From Rikenellaceae bacterium (GTDB lineage: Bacteria > Bacteroidota > Bacteroidia > Bacteroidales > Rikenellaceae), in contig SUZK01000007.1 of the NCBI GenBank assembly GCA_015059955.1, positions 62,001-126,000 of the forward strand: a stretch of 64,000 nucleotides of DNA, given 5' to 3'. The notes beneath the pieces were generated by a model that saw nothing but the letters and a program-made list of their open reading frames with translations, made no database searches and was not told the origin of the DNA. Of this stretch, positions 1 through 8,679 are shown one piece after another. The position numbers and the translations under genes are program-made. How positions within the stretch are numbered: the first letter of the stretch is position 1; every line of letters begins with the position of its first letter.

Positions 1-2
1 AG

Positions 3-227
3 GCAAAGCTCGAGGAGCCCATCGAGGCGGTTAGGGCAAACATGTTGCTGAACGCCGACTTTGAGTATTATAGGGGAGAGTTCCAGAGTGTTGCAGCCGA
101 TAAGGATGCTATGTGGGATCGCATCAAGGCTAAGGAGGCTGCTGATGCTGCGGCAGCCGAGGCGCTCTTGAATGATCTCTCTTTCGAGAGCACCTCGGAG
201 GGTGACTACGAGTATCTCGACTTCTAA
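3..227 (+). CDS. C-terminal end of an unidentified protein (runs in from left edge)
   Basis: An open frame enters from the left edge with no start in view and ends with TAA at 225-227. The visible 74 residues are strongly acidic and Ala-rich (a run of AADAAAAEALL near the end) and finish with a Glu/Asp/Tyr-rich tail, EGDYEYLDF. The middle looks helical, with alternating charged residues, and may be a coiled coil. I do not recognise a family. The internal ATG at 42 is an arbitrary start; the reading frame is already open at base 3. The gene converges on mqnC, and a perfect 21-bp hairpin separates the two. Confidence 0.6.
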   Translation, partial: AKLEEPIEAVRANMLLNADFEYYRGEFQSVAADKDAMWDRIKAKEAADAAAAEALLNDLSFESTSEGDYEYLDF

Positions 228-239
228 ACCAATCGCAAA

Positions 240-290
240 TATAACAAGTAAGGGTGTCACTTCATTGAGGTGACACCCTTACTTGTTATA
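240..290. terminator. bidirectional hairpin terminator
   Basis: A perfect 21-bp inverted repeat (240-260 with 270-290, 9-nt loop) lies between the convergent ends of the left-edge gene and mqnC. The A/T-rich base of the stem gives a U-run-like tail on either strand. Confidence 0.8.
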
Positions 291-302
291 TTATGTCAAA
301 CA

Positions 303-1400
303 CTATAACGTGCGGTAGTTGTATAGCTGGTCGCGTAGCTGTGGTGTGAAGCCCGCGCGACGTATTGTCGCCTGCATAGCCTCCTTGTCGAAGCGCGTTG
401 AGGCGCCTGCCGACGATACGACGTTCTCCTCAATCATGATTGAGCCCATGTCGTTAGCGCCACTCTTGAGTGCTATCTCGGCAACCTCCTTACCTACGGT
501 GAGCCACGATGCCTGTATGTTCGTTATGTTGTTGAGCACTATGCGGCTCATGGCTATTATGCGTATATACTCCGTTGCTGAGAGGCGTGGTGCTATGCCC
601 TCGCGCTCAAGCTCCGTCCCCTTGGGGCAGAACACCCAGGGTATGAAGGCCGTAAAGCCACGTGAGCCCTCGGGCTTGTGCGCTTGGAGGTCGCGGATGG
701 TGATGAGGTGGTCGATGCGCTGATGGGGCTTCTCGACATGGCCATACATCATCGTAGCCGTAGTTGGTATGCCGAGCTGATGCGCCTCGTGCATGACCAT
801 CACCCACTCGCGTGCCGTAGGCTTCGCGGGCGATATGCGCTTGCGAACATCCTCGGATAGTATCTCTGCACCAGCCCCTGGCAACGTGTCGAGGCCTGCC
901 GCCTTAAGGCGTTGTAGCGTCTCTATGGTGGTTAGGTTGCTGATGGCAGCGATGTGTGACACCTCGGGGGCACCTAAGGCGTTGAGCCTCAGTTGTGGAT
1001 ACTCCTTCTTGAGCTGCTTGAATAGCGTCTCGTAGAAGTCGATGCCGAGGCGTGGATGGAGTCCTCCCTGAAGAAGTAGCTGGTCGGCACCGAGGCGTAG
1101 TGCCTCGTCAATCTTCGTGCGGTACTCCGCCATGGTCGTGATATAGCTCTGCTCCGTTTGGTGGGGCTTGCAGTGGAAGTTGCAGAAGCGACAGCCCGAC
1201 TTACATACGTTTGTGATGTTCACGTTGCGGTCTATCTGCCATGTGACCACCGTGGGGTCGGCAACACTCTCGCGGCGTAGCGTGTCAGCAACGTCGGCAA
1301 GTAGATGCAGTGGGGCCTCGTCGTATAGTGCGTATGCCTCCTCGCGTGTGAGGGGCTCACGCATGAGGGCCTTCTCAAGTATGTTGTCTATATTATTCAT
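303..1400 (-). CDS. mqnC: cyclic dehypoxanthinyl futalosine synthase (MqnC)
   Basis: Radical SAM enzyme of the futalosine route to menaquinone; it closes the ring of dehypoxanthine futalosine to give the cyclic product. The 365-residue protein carries the CxxxCxxC iron-sulfur motif at C66, C70 and C73, followed by FHC. It also has the family segments LLLQGGLHP, LPGAGAEIL and RKRISPAKPT. These fit MqnC better than its paralogue MqnE, which has a different glycine-rich segment. It is the last gene of a minus-strand operon, starting 5 nt after rnr ends. Later-acting partners mqnB and mqnD are 55 kb away at 56.3-57.6 kb; mqnA and mqnE are not in the window. Confidence 0.9.
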   Translation of the reverse strand: MNNIDNILEKALMREPLTREEAYALYDEAPLHLLADVADTLRRESVADPTVVTWQIDRNVNITNVCKSGCRFCNFHCKPHQTEQSYITTMAEYRTKIDEALRLGADQLLLQGGLHPRLGIDFYETLFKQLKKEYPQLRLNALGAPEVSHIAAISNLTTIETLQRLKAAGLDTLPGAGAEILSEDVRKRISPAKPTAREWVMVMHEAHQLGIPTTATMMYGHVEKPHQRIDHLITIRDLQAHKPEGSRGFTAFIPWVFCPKGTELEREGIAPRLSATEYIRIIAMSRIVLNNITNIQASWLTVGKEVAEIALKSGANDMGSIMIEENVVSSAGASTRFDKEAMQATIRRAGFTPQLRDQLYNYRTL

Positions 1401-1405
1401 TGCCT

Positions 1406-3559
1406 CTATCTATTGCCTAAAAGTAACTTAAAGTCGAGAGTTCTACGCCCCATATCTACCCCCTTGACACGTATGCGCACTGGCGAGCCGAGCGTTAGAC
1501 GTATGCCCGATGAGCGACCTACAATCTCGTAGCGTGCCTCGTCGAAGCGGTAGTAGTCGTCATCGTCGATATCGCGTAGGAATGCCATGCCCTCGACATG
1601 TGTGTCATTAAGCTCGACATATACACCCCACTCGGTCATGCCCGACACCACGCCGTCGAACTCCTCGCCTATGCGATCCTTCATAAACTCGGCCATCTTA
1701 TATTTGATGCTTGCGCGCTCAGCCTCGGATGCCAATATCTCGCGCTCGGTAGAGTGTACCGCAAGGCTTTCAAGGTGAGCCTTATCCGTGCGCTTCTCAC
1801 CTGCGAGGTACGATGCCAAAATTCGGTGTACCATCATGTCGGGATAGCGACGTATGGGCGATGTGAAGTGTGTATAGTAGGGGAATGCCAAGCCGTAGTG
1901 ACCGATGTTGTCGGTGGTATATACCGCCTTAGCCATGCTTCGCACGGCAAGCGTTGTGATGGCGTTTGCCTCGGCACGACCCGCGATATTTCCGAGCAGT
2001 TTGTTCATCTCCTTGGCTATGGCGCGACCCTTGGTGGCCTTGAAGTAGTGGCCAAAGCGCAGTGCGAAGTCGCGGAAACGCTCCAACTTATCCTCCGTAG
2101 GCTCGTCGTGCACGCGGAAGACCATCGGGCGAGCCACGCGACGACCATTTACGATGCGGTGTGCGCAGAACTCCGCCACGCGGCGGTTTGCCAAGAGCAT
2201 AAACTCCTCGATGAGCTGGTTTGCTTCGCTCTGTACCTTGGTGTATACACCTATTGGAGCGCCCTTCTCGTCGAGCTTGAAGCGTACCTCGTCACGCTCG
2301 AAGGCTATGGCGCCATGCTTGAAACGCTCCTTGCGCAGTCTCTGTGCCAAGCTGTTGAGTGTCGTTATCTCGAAGGCGTAGTCGCCACTGCCCGTGGTGA
2401 TTACCTCCTGCGCCTCCTCGTAGGCGAAGCGGCGGTCGGAGTGTATGACGGTGCGACCAAACCACTCGTCTATAATCTCGGCATTGTCGTTTAAGGTGAA
2501 TACTGCCGAGAAGCATAGCTTATCCTCGTGGGGACGTAGCGAGCATAGCTCGTTACATAGACGTTCGGGGAGCATCGGCACGGTGCGGTCAACGAGATAT
2601 ACCGACGTTGCACGTTCCACAGCCTCGTTGTCGACAACCGAGCCTGGCGTCACATAGTGCGTAACATCGGCGATATGTACGCCCACCTCCCATACGCCAT
2701 CCTTAATCTTCGTCAGCGACAACGCATCATCGAAGTCCTTGGCATCGGCAGGGTCTATTGTAAATGTCGTGCGGTCGCGCATATCGCGGCGCTTGGCTAT
2801 CTCCTCCTTAGTTATCTTGCCGTCGATACTTTCGGCGGCACGTAGCACGCTCTTCTCGAAGTGGTATGGTAGGTCGAACTCAGCGAGTATGGCGTGCATC
2901 TCGGTGTCGTTATCGCCCGCCTTGCCCAAGCGCTCCACAAGCTCGCCGTGGGGCAGGCGCTCACCATCGGGCCAGTCGACAACACGCACCGATAGCTTGT
3001 CGCCATCCTCGATGGTTGGGTATGCCTTGCGTGGCAGGTAGATATCCGTGCCTAAGCGTCGTGAGTCGGGCGTAACGAAAATAGAGTTTGTCGTAAGCTG
3101 TGCGGTGCCAATGTAGGGACGACGGCTGCGCTCTATGACGCCTACGATGGTGCCCTCAAGCTCGCCATCGCGCGACTTACGCGCTACGACAATGGCTACT
3201 CTGTCGCCATCAAGGGCGCCACCGCCATTACGACGCGATACGTATACATCGCTCTCGAACTCCTCGACATGCACGTAGAGGACTCCTGGCGTGGTGCTTG
3301 CAACGACACCCTCGAAGCGGGGCATTGCCGAGCGAGATAGACGATATTTGCTGCGTGCCACCTCCTCGACGAAGCCCTCCTCTATAAGTTGGCGCACGAT
3401 GGCGAAGGTCATATTACGACCATCCCTATCGGCACCCCCCGAGGCGGCAGCGAGGTGTTTTAGTGAAAACTTATTATCGGGGAATTCGCGAAACATATCG
3501 ACGATGAACGAGGCACGCTCATCGCGACTATTTCCGCGTTTGTTCTTCTTCTTTCCCAT
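1406..3559 (-). CDS. rnr: ribonuclease R
   Basis: Processive 3'-5' exoribonuclease of the RNB family that degrades structured RNA in the cytoplasm. The 717 residues run in the usual order: a basic N-terminus (MGKKKNKRG) and helix-turn-helix-like region, cold-shock domains (about 80-230), the RNB catalytic domain with the acidic cluster D269, D272, D275, D277 and D278 (IDPADAKDFDDAL), and a C-terminal S1 domain (about 635-713). Length and motifs are those of RNase R rather than RNase II. It lies 5 nt downstream of the M20 hydrolase and 5 nt upstream of mqnC, so it is almost certainly co-transcribed with both. Confidence 0.93.
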   Translation of the reverse strand: MGKKKNKRGNSRDERASFIVDMFREFPDNKFSLKHLAAASGGADRDGRNMTFAIVRQLIEEGFVEEVARSKYRLSRSAMPRFEGVVASTTPGVLYVHVEEFESDVYVSRRNGGGALDGDRVAIVVARKSRDGELEGTIVGVIERSRRPYIGTAQLTTNSIFVTPDSRRLGTDIYLPRKAYPTIEDGDKLSVRVVDWPDGERLPHGELVERLGKAGDNDTEMHAILAEFDLPYHFEKSVLRAAESIDGKITKEEIAKRRDMRDRTTFTIDPADAKDFDDALSLTKIKDGVWEVGVHIADVTHYVTPGSVVDNEAVERATSVYLVDRTVPMLPERLCNELCSLRPHEDKLCFSAVFTLNDNAEIIDEWFGRTVIHSDRRFAYEEAQEVITTGSGDYAFEITTLNSLAQRLRKERFKHGAIAFERDEVRFKLDEKGAPIGVYTKVQSEANQLIEEFMLLANRRVAEFCAHRIVNGRRVARPMVFRVHDEPTEDKLERFRDFALRFGHYFKATKGRAIAKEMNKLLGNIAGRAEANAITTLAVRSMAKAVYTTDNIGHYGLAFPYYTHFTSPIRRYPDMMVHRILASYLAGEKRTDKAHLESLAVHSTEREILASEAERASIKYKMAEFMKDRIGEEFDGVVSGMTEWGVYVELNDTHVEGMAFLRDIDDDDYYRFDEARYEIVGRSSGIRLTLGSPVRIRVKGVDMGRRTLDFKLLLGNR

Positions 3560-3564
3560 TGTTG

Positions 3565-4671
3565 TTACTTGTTTAGTATGTGTAGCGCTATGCGGCGCAT
3601 CATGCGCTCGCCAACCTCTATGGCGCGCTCATCGGGTAGAAAGGTTGCCGTGTGTGAGCCTCCCGCTGCTGCGCCGACACCAAGGCGGTAGAATAGCGAG
3701 GGGTAGCGCTCGGTGTAGTGGCCGAAGTCCTCGGCGGTGGTCATGGGTTGCAACTCGCGTACGGTGATGCCCTCGTCCGTAGCGACAATCATAGCCTCGT
3801 ACGATAGTAGCATGTCGTTGACAACACAAGGGTAGCCGCGGTTAATATCCACCTCGACCGTAACGCCATACTTATCCTCGATAATCTTGCCATTGCCACG
3901 CAGGTGGCTGTATATGCGCTCGCGAAGCTCCTCCGAGAAGGTGCGCATAGTACCCTCGGCATAGACCTTGTCGGGGATGACGTTGGTGGCGCCATCAGCT
4001 ACGATACGACCTATCGACACCACACCGTCGGGTGTGTTGAGTGCCGTTGTGCGCATCACCATATCGGCCATCGCTGTCACCGTATCGTTAATCTCGTGGC
4101 GGCGTGCGGCATGACCTCCGCGACCACTTATATAGAGGCGTATCTCGTCGTTGGATGCCATGAAGCGACCAGGGCAGATGCCTATCTCTCCCACCTCGAG
4201 ACGTGAGTCTACATGCTCGCCAATGACGGCAGCCACGTCGTATCCCTCAAAGGGGTTCTCATCAAGAACCTTAATAGCTCCGCCAGGGTTAAGCTCCTCG
4301 CCAGGTTGGAAGATGGCTATTAACGTACCCTCGAAGTCGCGCTCGCGGTTGAGCTCACGTAGCACTCCATAGAGTATTGCGGTGTGCATATCGTGGCCGC
4401 AGGCGTGCATAACGCCCCTGTTTTCGGAGCGGTAGTCAACCTCGTTTAGCTCCTCGATGGGTAGCGCGTCGATGTCGGCGCGTAGCACCACGGCACGACC
4501 GAGGTTGCCACGACGACCCTCGATGGTGGCGATGACACCCGTACCAGCGATGGCGCGACATGCGATGCCCTCGCTTGTGAGCGACTCCATTATAAGACGC
4601 TGTGTAGCGTGCTCCTCGAACGATAGCTCGGGGTTGCGGTGTAGTGCTCGGCGTAACTCTATGCTGTTCAT
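3565..4671 (-). CDS. M20 family amidohydrolase (N-acyl-amino-acid hydrolase type)
   Basis: Zinc hydrolase of the M20D branch (IAA-amino acid hydrolase, hippurate hydrolase and N-acetyl-diaminopimelate deacetylase relatives). Metal-binding signatures are visible: RADIDALP (64-71) and HACGHDMH (89-96), with the metal-ligand cysteine and histidines, and a further His in GGSHT near the C-terminus. The 368-residue length is usual for the family. No signal peptide is seen, so it is probably cytosolic. The substrate cannot be read from the sequence; removal of acyl groups from amino acids or peptides is the family role. It sits 3 nt after the homocysteine methyltransferase and 5 nt before rnr. Confidence 0.82.
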   Translation of the reverse strand: MNSIELRRALHRNPELSFEEHATQRLIMESLTSEGIACRAIAGTGVIATIEGRRGNLGRAVVLRADIDALPIEELNEVDYRSENRGVMHACGHDMHTAILYGVLRELNRERDFEGTLIAIFQPGEELNPGGAIKVLDENPFEGYDVAAVIGEHVDSRLEVGEIGICPGRFMASNDEIRLYISGRGGHAARRHEINDTVTAMADMVMRTTALNTPDGVVSIGRIVADGATNVIPDKVYAEGTMRTFSEELRERIYSHLRGNGKIIEDKYGVTVEVDINRGYPCVVNDMLLSYEAMIVATDEGITVRELQPMTTAEDFGHYTERYPSLFYRLGVGAAAGGSHTATFLPDERAIEVGERMMRRIALHILNK

Positions 4672-4674
4672 AAT

Positions 4675-5574
4675 CTATGCTTTACGTGGTTTGTAGTGAC
4701 GTGCCATCTGCGCTATGCCACGTGTATAGTCGGGCGTTGTGCCACAGCAGCCACCCACGATGCTGAGCATGCCGCGTTCGGCAGCCGTGCGCAGTGTCTC
4801 GGTATGCCTCTTTGCGGTCTCGGGGTAGCGACCCTTAGCATCGGGGATACCTGCCGAGGGTGCGCAGTATGTAGGTAGTGTTGTGTAGCGTGTGAGTAGT
4901 TCAAGGTTGTCGACCATGCCCTTGACGCCATGTGAGCAGTTGAAGCCTATGGCGAAGGGGTTGAACTTCGACACATCCTCTACATAGCGCTCTATGGAGC
5001 GCCCCGAGCTGAGTAGTCCGCCAATCTTTGAGAGTGTTGCCGAGAAGATTATAGGGGTGTCGGGGGCTATCTCACGACATAGCTCGGCAGCAATCTCGGC
5101 GTTGCGTACATCGGTGATACTCTCGATAAGGAATATGTTGGTGCCCTCGCGGTGTAGTGCCTCGATGAGTGTTCGGTATGATGCGCGTAGCTCATCCTCC
5201 GTAAGGTCTATCGCGAGCGATATGTTGCGTGTTGATGGGCCTATCGAGCCGGCGAGGAATACCTCCCTGTCGCACCTCTCGCGTGCCTGCTTCATGGCAG
5301 CCATGGCGGCTGCGACAATCTCGTCGCACGTCGAGGTTATGCCACACGATGCAAGCGATAGGGGGTCGCTGAGAAAGGTGTTCGACGTGAGTATCGTAGC
5401 GCCAGCCTTGATGGATGCCTCGTATAGTGCCACGACCCTATCGGCATCGCTGAGCGACAGGGTGTCGGGTAGGATGTCGCGGCGTGCGCCTATAAGGTTT
5501 GTGCCTATGGCGGCATCGGCGACGATGATATGTCTGTCGAGAAGCTCTCGTAAGCGTTGCTCTACACTATTCAT
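4675..5574 (-). CDS. homocysteine S-methyltransferase family protein
   Basis: Stand-alone zinc-dependent homocysteine S-methyltransferase domain (about 299 residues), the fold of MmuM, BHMT and the MetH N-terminus. The three zinc cysteines are present: C213 in GFNCSHG and C276-C277 in GGCCGTTPD. The N-terminal DAAIGTNLI corresponds to the family's DGGxGT loop. It probably transfers a methyl group from S-methylmethionine or another methyl donor to homocysteine to give methionine. There is no cobalamin or folate domain, so it is not complete MetH. It is co-directional with the upstream lipoprotein (13-nt gap) and the downstream M20 gene. Confidence 0.8.
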   Translation of the reverse strand: MNSVEQRLRELLDRHIIVADAAIGTNLIGARRDILPDTLSLSDADRVVALYEASIKAGATILTSNTFLSDPLSLASCGITSTCDEIVAAAMAAMKQARERCDREVFLAGSIGPSTRNISLAIDLTEDELRASYRTLIEALHREGTNIFLIESITDVRNAEIAAELCREIAPDTPIIFSATLSKIGGLLSSGRSIERYVEDVSKFNPFAIGFNCSHGVKGMVDNLELLTRYTTLPTYCAPSAGIPDAKGRYPETAKRHTETLRTAAERGMLSIVGGCCGTTPDYTRGIAQMARHYKPRKA

Positions 5575-5587
5575 AACTCGCTTCTTA

Positions 5588-6427
5588 TTATTTTGTTATC
5601 TCCAACTCAAAGAGCTTATCCCAGTACTTACCCGTAACGAAGATGTGTCCCGTTGAGGCGTCGTAGGCTATGCCGTTGAGAACATCAGCCATTGGGTTGT
5701 TATACTGCGTACCTTGAAGCTCGCGTAGGTCGACATATGCCTCCACAGCGCCTGTCGTTGGGTCGATGACAACCACCGTATTGTCGAGGTATATGTTGGC
5801 CCATATCTTGCCATCAATCCACTCCAACTCGTTGATATTGCGTAGTGAGCGACCTGCATACTTGATGCCTATTGCCCCTTTACGCTCAAGGGTCTCAGGG
5901 TCGACAACATAGATGTTCGATGTGCCGTCGGACATGTATAGCTTCTCGCCGTCGGTGGTTATGCCCCAGCCCTCACCAACATAGGGGATATGCTTGATGA
6001 AGTTACCCTTCGTGTCGTAGACATATGCCACATTATCCATCCACGTAAGCTGATATATCCTATCCTTGAAGTGGGTGATGCCCTCGCCGAAGTGCTCCGT
6101 GTCGAGTGCGCGATTTGAAGTTATCTTGCCCGATGTAAGCTCCACGGTCTGCAACTGCGACTCACCATTTTGGCCTGTGCCCTCCCACATCACGCCGTCG
6201 ACATACTCCAAGCCCTGGGTGTAGCTCGTCGTAGCGTGTGGGTACTCGGCTACAATGCGGTAGCTATAACGCTTGGGTGTTATTGTCTCCCTCTTAGGGG
6301 CGCTACTCTGGTTGCCCTGCTCGGTTTTATTATCGCTGCTTCGCTGTGCTGGCTTCTCCTTAGCGCCTCCGCACGCCATAAGCGCGCCACAGAGAAGAAG
6401 GGTAGCCGATAGTTTCGTTATACGCAT
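5588..6427 (-). CDS. glutaminyl-peptide cyclotransferase-like lipoprotein
   Basis: The 279-residue protein begins with a lipoprotein signal (MRITKLSATLLLCGALMACGG; lipobox LMAC), so it should be anchored in the envelope. The rest matches the glutamine cyclotransferase family (plant-type QC, five-bladed propeller). Typical segments are YTQGLEY, EGTGQNGES, FGEGIT, EGWGIT and INELEWI, and it ends in a blade with NGIAYD and GKYWDKLFEL. The family converts N-terminal Gln to pyroglutamate. I chose the start at 6427 because the open frame further upstream lacks family character and crosses the birA promoter. A TATCTTTG box at 6452-6459 supports this start. It heads the operon that runs to mqnC. Confidence 0.82.
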   Translation of the reverse strand: MRITKLSATLLLCGALMACGGAKEKPAQRSSDNKTEQGNQSSAPKRETITPKRYSYRIVAEYPHATTSYTQGLEYVDGVMWEGTGQNGESQLQTVELTSGKITSNRALDTEHFGEGITHFKDRIYQLTWMDNVAYVYDTKGNFIKHIPYVGEGWGITTDGEKLYMSDGTSNIYVVDPETLERKGAIGIKYAGRSLRNINELEWIDGKIWANIYLDNTVVVIDPTTGAVEAYVDLRELQGTQYNNPMADVLNGIAYDASTGHIFVTGKYWDKLFELEITK

Positions 6428-6451
6428 AATATTCACTATTAATATATGGCG

Positions 6452-6459
6452 CAAAGATA
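6452..6459 (-). promoter_or_regulatory. -7 box of the lipoprotein to mqnC operon
   Basis: The minus strand reads TATCTTTG, an exact match to the Bacteroidota -7 consensus TAnnTTTG, 24 nt before the ATG at 6427. No clear TTTG -33 box at the right distance was found. Confidence 0.55.
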
Positions 6460-6473
6460 ACCATTTTTGCAGG

Positions 6474-6489
6474 ATTTTTACTATCTTTG
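6474..6489 (+). promoter_or_regulatory. -7 region of birA
   Basis: The plus strand reads TTTTTACTATCTTTG, ending with an exact TAnnTTTG box (6482-6489) 22 nt before the birA ATG. The same extended block precedes the tRNA gene and the antiporter gene. Confidence 0.6.
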
Positions 6490-6511
6490 AGACATAATTC
6501 ATAAGATTGTA

Positions 6512-7243
6512 ATGATATACTACAAAACGGAAACAACCTCTACGAACGATGATGCCCGCAGTGGCGAGTATCGCCATATGGATATCATCTGGGCAGAGCG
6601 TCAGTCGGCAGGGCGTGGTCAGCGTGGCCATACGTGGCATAGCACCGAGGGCGAGAACATAACGCTCTCGCTGGTGCTTGAGCCTACGTTCGTGCCCATC
6701 GTCGAGCAGTTCCTGCTGTCGGAGATTGCAGCGCTGTCGCTCGTCGATACCATGCGCGAGTATGGCGTTGAGTGCCGCATAAAGTGGACTAACGACATAT
6801 ATGTCGCAGACAATAAGCTTGTTGGTATACTCATCGAGCACTCCCTTATGGGCGATACGCTGAGCCGCACAATCATAGGCATAGGTCTTAATGTCAACCA
6901 ACGTGAGTTCCCCGCAGAGCTACCTAATCCTACATCCATGGCCTTGGAGTGTGGCACGACCTTCGATAGACGCGAGGTCGTAGAGGCGCTTATGCGTAAT
7001 GAGGAGCGCTGGTACGCGGTGTTGGAGCGTGGCGATAAGGCGCTTATCGAGCAGAGCTACCGTGAGCTTATGTATCATCGTGACGAGGAGCATACCTACG
7101 CCTACCCCTCGGGAGAGCATTTTCGTGCCACACTACGTGGTGTGCGTGCCTCGGGAGAGCTATGCTTGGAGCACGAGGATGGCATCATTCGTGAGTACGC
7201 CTTCAAGGAGGTGGAGTTTGTATTACCGCATAAAACCATATAG
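6512..7243 (+). CDS. birA: biotin-[acetyl-CoA-carboxylase] ligase
   Basis: Activates biotin as biotinyl-AMP and attaches it to the lysine of biotin carboxyl carrier proteins. The 243-residue protein starts directly with the catalytic fold: TSTND (9-13), the biotinyl-AMP loop GRGQRGHTW (34-42), KWTNDIYV (91-98) and the catalytic-lysine segment NKLVGILIE (101-109). The C-terminal domain ends with the substrate-capping LRG and EDG strands. There is no N-terminal helix-turn-helix, so this is the ligase-only form without the repressor function seen in E. coli. It is divergent from the lipoprotein operon and is followed after 2 nt by a flavoprotein gene. Confidence 0.92.
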   Translation: MIYYKTETTSTNDDARSGEYRHMDIIWAERQSAGRGQRGHTWHSTEGENITLSLVLEPTFVPIVEQFLLSEIAALSLVDTMREYGVECRIKWTNDIYVADNKLVGILIEHSLMGDTLSRTIIGIGLNVNQREFPAELPNPTSMALECGTTFDRREVVEALMRNEERWYAVLERGDKALIEQSYRELMYHRDEEHTYAYPSGEHFRATLRGVRASGELCLEHEDGIIREYAFKEVEFVLPHKTI

Positions 7244-7245
7244 CT

Positions 7246-7860
7246 ATGAGAGTTCTACTTATCAACGGAAGCCCTCATGTCAAGGGCAACACCTATGAGG
7301 CGCTTAACTGCATGGTCGAGACATTCCGCAATGAGGGTGTCGAGGCCGAGATTATCCATATAGGCACGCAGGCGGTGCAGGGGTGTATAGGGTGTTTTGC
7401 CTGCTCCGAGATGGGCACATGTGCCTTTGGAGACCCACTGTATAAGGTGATGGAGGCAAAGGCTAAGGAGTGCGACGCTTTGGTCGTAGGCTCTCCTGTG
7501 TACTACGCCGGCCCTAACGGCTCGCTGTGCGCAATCCTCGATAGACTCTTCTTTGCGGCGGGTCGTCACCTTCAGTATAAGCCCGCGGCTGCCGTCGCCG
7601 TATGTCGTCGTAGTGGTGCCACGGCAACCTTCGATAGACTTAACAAGTACTTTACTATCAACAATATGCCCGTCGTGTCGTCGCACTACTGGAACAACGC
7701 TCACGGCCGCACCCCAGGTGAGGTGCTACGCGACGAGGAGGGTATGCAGACCCTACGTCAGTTGGCGCGTAACATGGTGTGGATGATGCGTAAGATTGCC
7801 GCCGACAACACCCCTACACCCGCGCCTGAGGTGCGCATGATGACCAACTTTATACGCTGA
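7246..7860 (+). CDS. NAD(P)H-dependent FMN reductase / flavodoxin-fold protein with cysteine cluster
   Basis: A 204-residue flavodoxin-like oxidoreductase. The N-terminus RVLLINGSPHVKGNT is the phosphate-binding loop for FMN, and VVGSPVYYAGPNG is the second flavin loop. A cysteine cluster at C47, C50, C53 and C59 (CIGCFACSEMGTC) resembles the iron-sulfur flavoprotein and NADPH-dependent FMN reductase family, where it may bind a 4Fe-4S cluster or simply be redox-active. No signal peptide is seen. It is almost certainly co-transcribed with birA (2-nt gap), but no functional link follows from that. The electron acceptor is unknown. Confidence 0.8.
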   Translation: MRVLLINGSPHVKGNTYEALNCMVETFRNEGVEAEIIHIGTQAVQGCIGCFACSEMGTCAFGDPLYKVMEAKAKECDALVVGSPVYYAGPNGSLCAILDRLFFAAGRHLQYKPAAAVAVCRRSGATATFDRLNKYFTINNMPVVSSHYWNNAHGRTPGEVLRDEEGMQTLRQLARNMVWMMRKIAADNTPTPAPEVRMMTNFIR

Positions 7861-7929
7861 TAAAGGGCGAAAAATTGATGTCGTGTGCAAAAAAGTGGGC
7901 TAAAATTTTTTAGTCCTGCAAAAAAAATA

Positions 7930-7937
7930 TATATTTG
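7930..7937 (+). promoter_or_regulatory. -7 box of gcvH
   Basis: TATATTTG matches TAnnTTTG exactly, 66 nt before the gcvH ATG. The -33 position holds TTTT rather than TTTG. Confidence 0.45.
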
Positions 7938-8003
7938 TGGTTGCGAAAGTGTGATAACAGAGTAGCGAAACAACAATAACAACAATTTAATACTACTTGA
8001 ATT

Positions 8004-8384
8004 ATGGCTAATGTACCTGCTAATTTGAAGTACTCTAACGACCACGAGTGGTGTCGTGTAGAGGGTGATGTTGCCGTTATCGGCATTACCGATTATGCTC
8101 AGTCACAGCTTGGTGACATCGTCTTCGTTGACGTTCCTACCGTAGGTGAGACCATCGAGGCTAACGAGGTGTTCGGCTCTATCGAGGCTGTAAAGACCGT
8201 ATCTGATGCCTTCTCTCCAGTAAGTGGTGAGGTTATCGAGTTCAACGAGGCTGTTGAGGCTGACTCATCACTCGTAAACCGCGATCCATATGGTGAGGGC
8301 TGGTTGGTTAAGATTAAGATGTCTAACCCTGCAGAGGTTGAGGCGCTTCTTGATGCTGCGGCTTATGAGGCTCTCATCGGCTAA
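8004..8384 (+). CDS. gcvH: glycine cleavage system H protein
   Basis: Lipoyl carrier that shuttles the aminomethyl group between the P, T and L proteins of glycine cleavage. The 126-residue length is standard. The lipoylated lysine is K64 in [11 protein letters not shown], and the conserved [18 protein letters not shown] precedes it. The C-terminal half has the usual [10 protein letters not shown] and [11 protein letters not shown] segments. It stands alone; gcvT and gcvP are not in the window. Its stop codon TAA (8382-8384) forms the first three bases of a structured repeat. FTHFS at 54.4 kb is another one-carbon gene but is not linked. Confidence 0.96.
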   Translation: MANVPANLKYSNDHEWCRVEGDVAVIGITDYAQSQLGDIVFVDVPTVGETIEANEVFGSIEAVKTVSDAFSPVSGEVIEFNEAVEADSSLVNRDPYGEGWLVKIKMSNPAEVEALLDAAAYEALIG

Positions 8385-8512
8385 TTTGTTGTGATAGCGG
8401 CGCATTAGCGACGCTTCAATCAAATCCCCGAATAGGAAATACAGCATGGTATGTCCCATCCGGGGATTTATCATGTCAGCGCCACTACTGCACCACTCTG
8501 ACAACAAATCAT
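8382..8512. repeat. structured intergenic repeat, copy A1
   Basis: A roughly 126-bp element with inverted ends: TAATTTGTTGT at the gcvH stop codon and ACAACAAATCA at 8502-8512, one mismatch. The central hairpin is 8423-8468, with AATCCCCG pairing with CGGGGATT and an inner GGAAATAC...GTATGTCCC. It is the first unit of an array. See findings for the family. Confidence 0.8.
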
Positions 8513-8639
8513 TTGCTGTGATAAGCCGCAATCTGCGGCACATCCCAAAAAGCTAACTACCGCAGGCTGTACTTCGTGTACTATCCTGCGGTAGTTCCTT
8601 TTGTGATGCACCACATCTCACGACTTCTAACAACAAATC
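8511..8639. repeat. structured intergenic repeat, copy A2
   Basis: Second unit of the array, sharing its terminal bases with A1. The ends are ATTTGCTGTGATAAG and CTTCTAACAACAAAT. The central hairpin has a perfect 12-bp stem, AACTACCGCAGG (8555-8566) with CCTGCGGTAGTT (8585-8596), enclosing GTAC-TTCG-TGTAC. A third, truncated unit (AAATCTGCTGTGATAGCGGC) follows at 8636-8656. Confidence 0.8.
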
Positions 8640-8679
8640 TGCTGTGATAGCGGCGCTAAAATATGTTGCGATTAATGAG

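Noticed and set aside
1598..2494. Long open frame opposite RNase R
   Set aside because: It is antisense to rnr, has no family features, and is rich in Cys/His/Tyr in the way reverse-complement frames of this codon usage are.
6428..6901. N-terminal extension of the glutaminyl cyclase-like lipoprotein
   Set aside because: It would run through the birA start and both promoters and bury a perfect lipoprotein signal inside the protein.
8004..8384. Prophage or integron signals
   Set aside because: No integrase, phage structural gene or attachment repeat is visible anywhere in the window; the tRNA gene at 25.0 kb has no direct repeat of its 3' end nearby.
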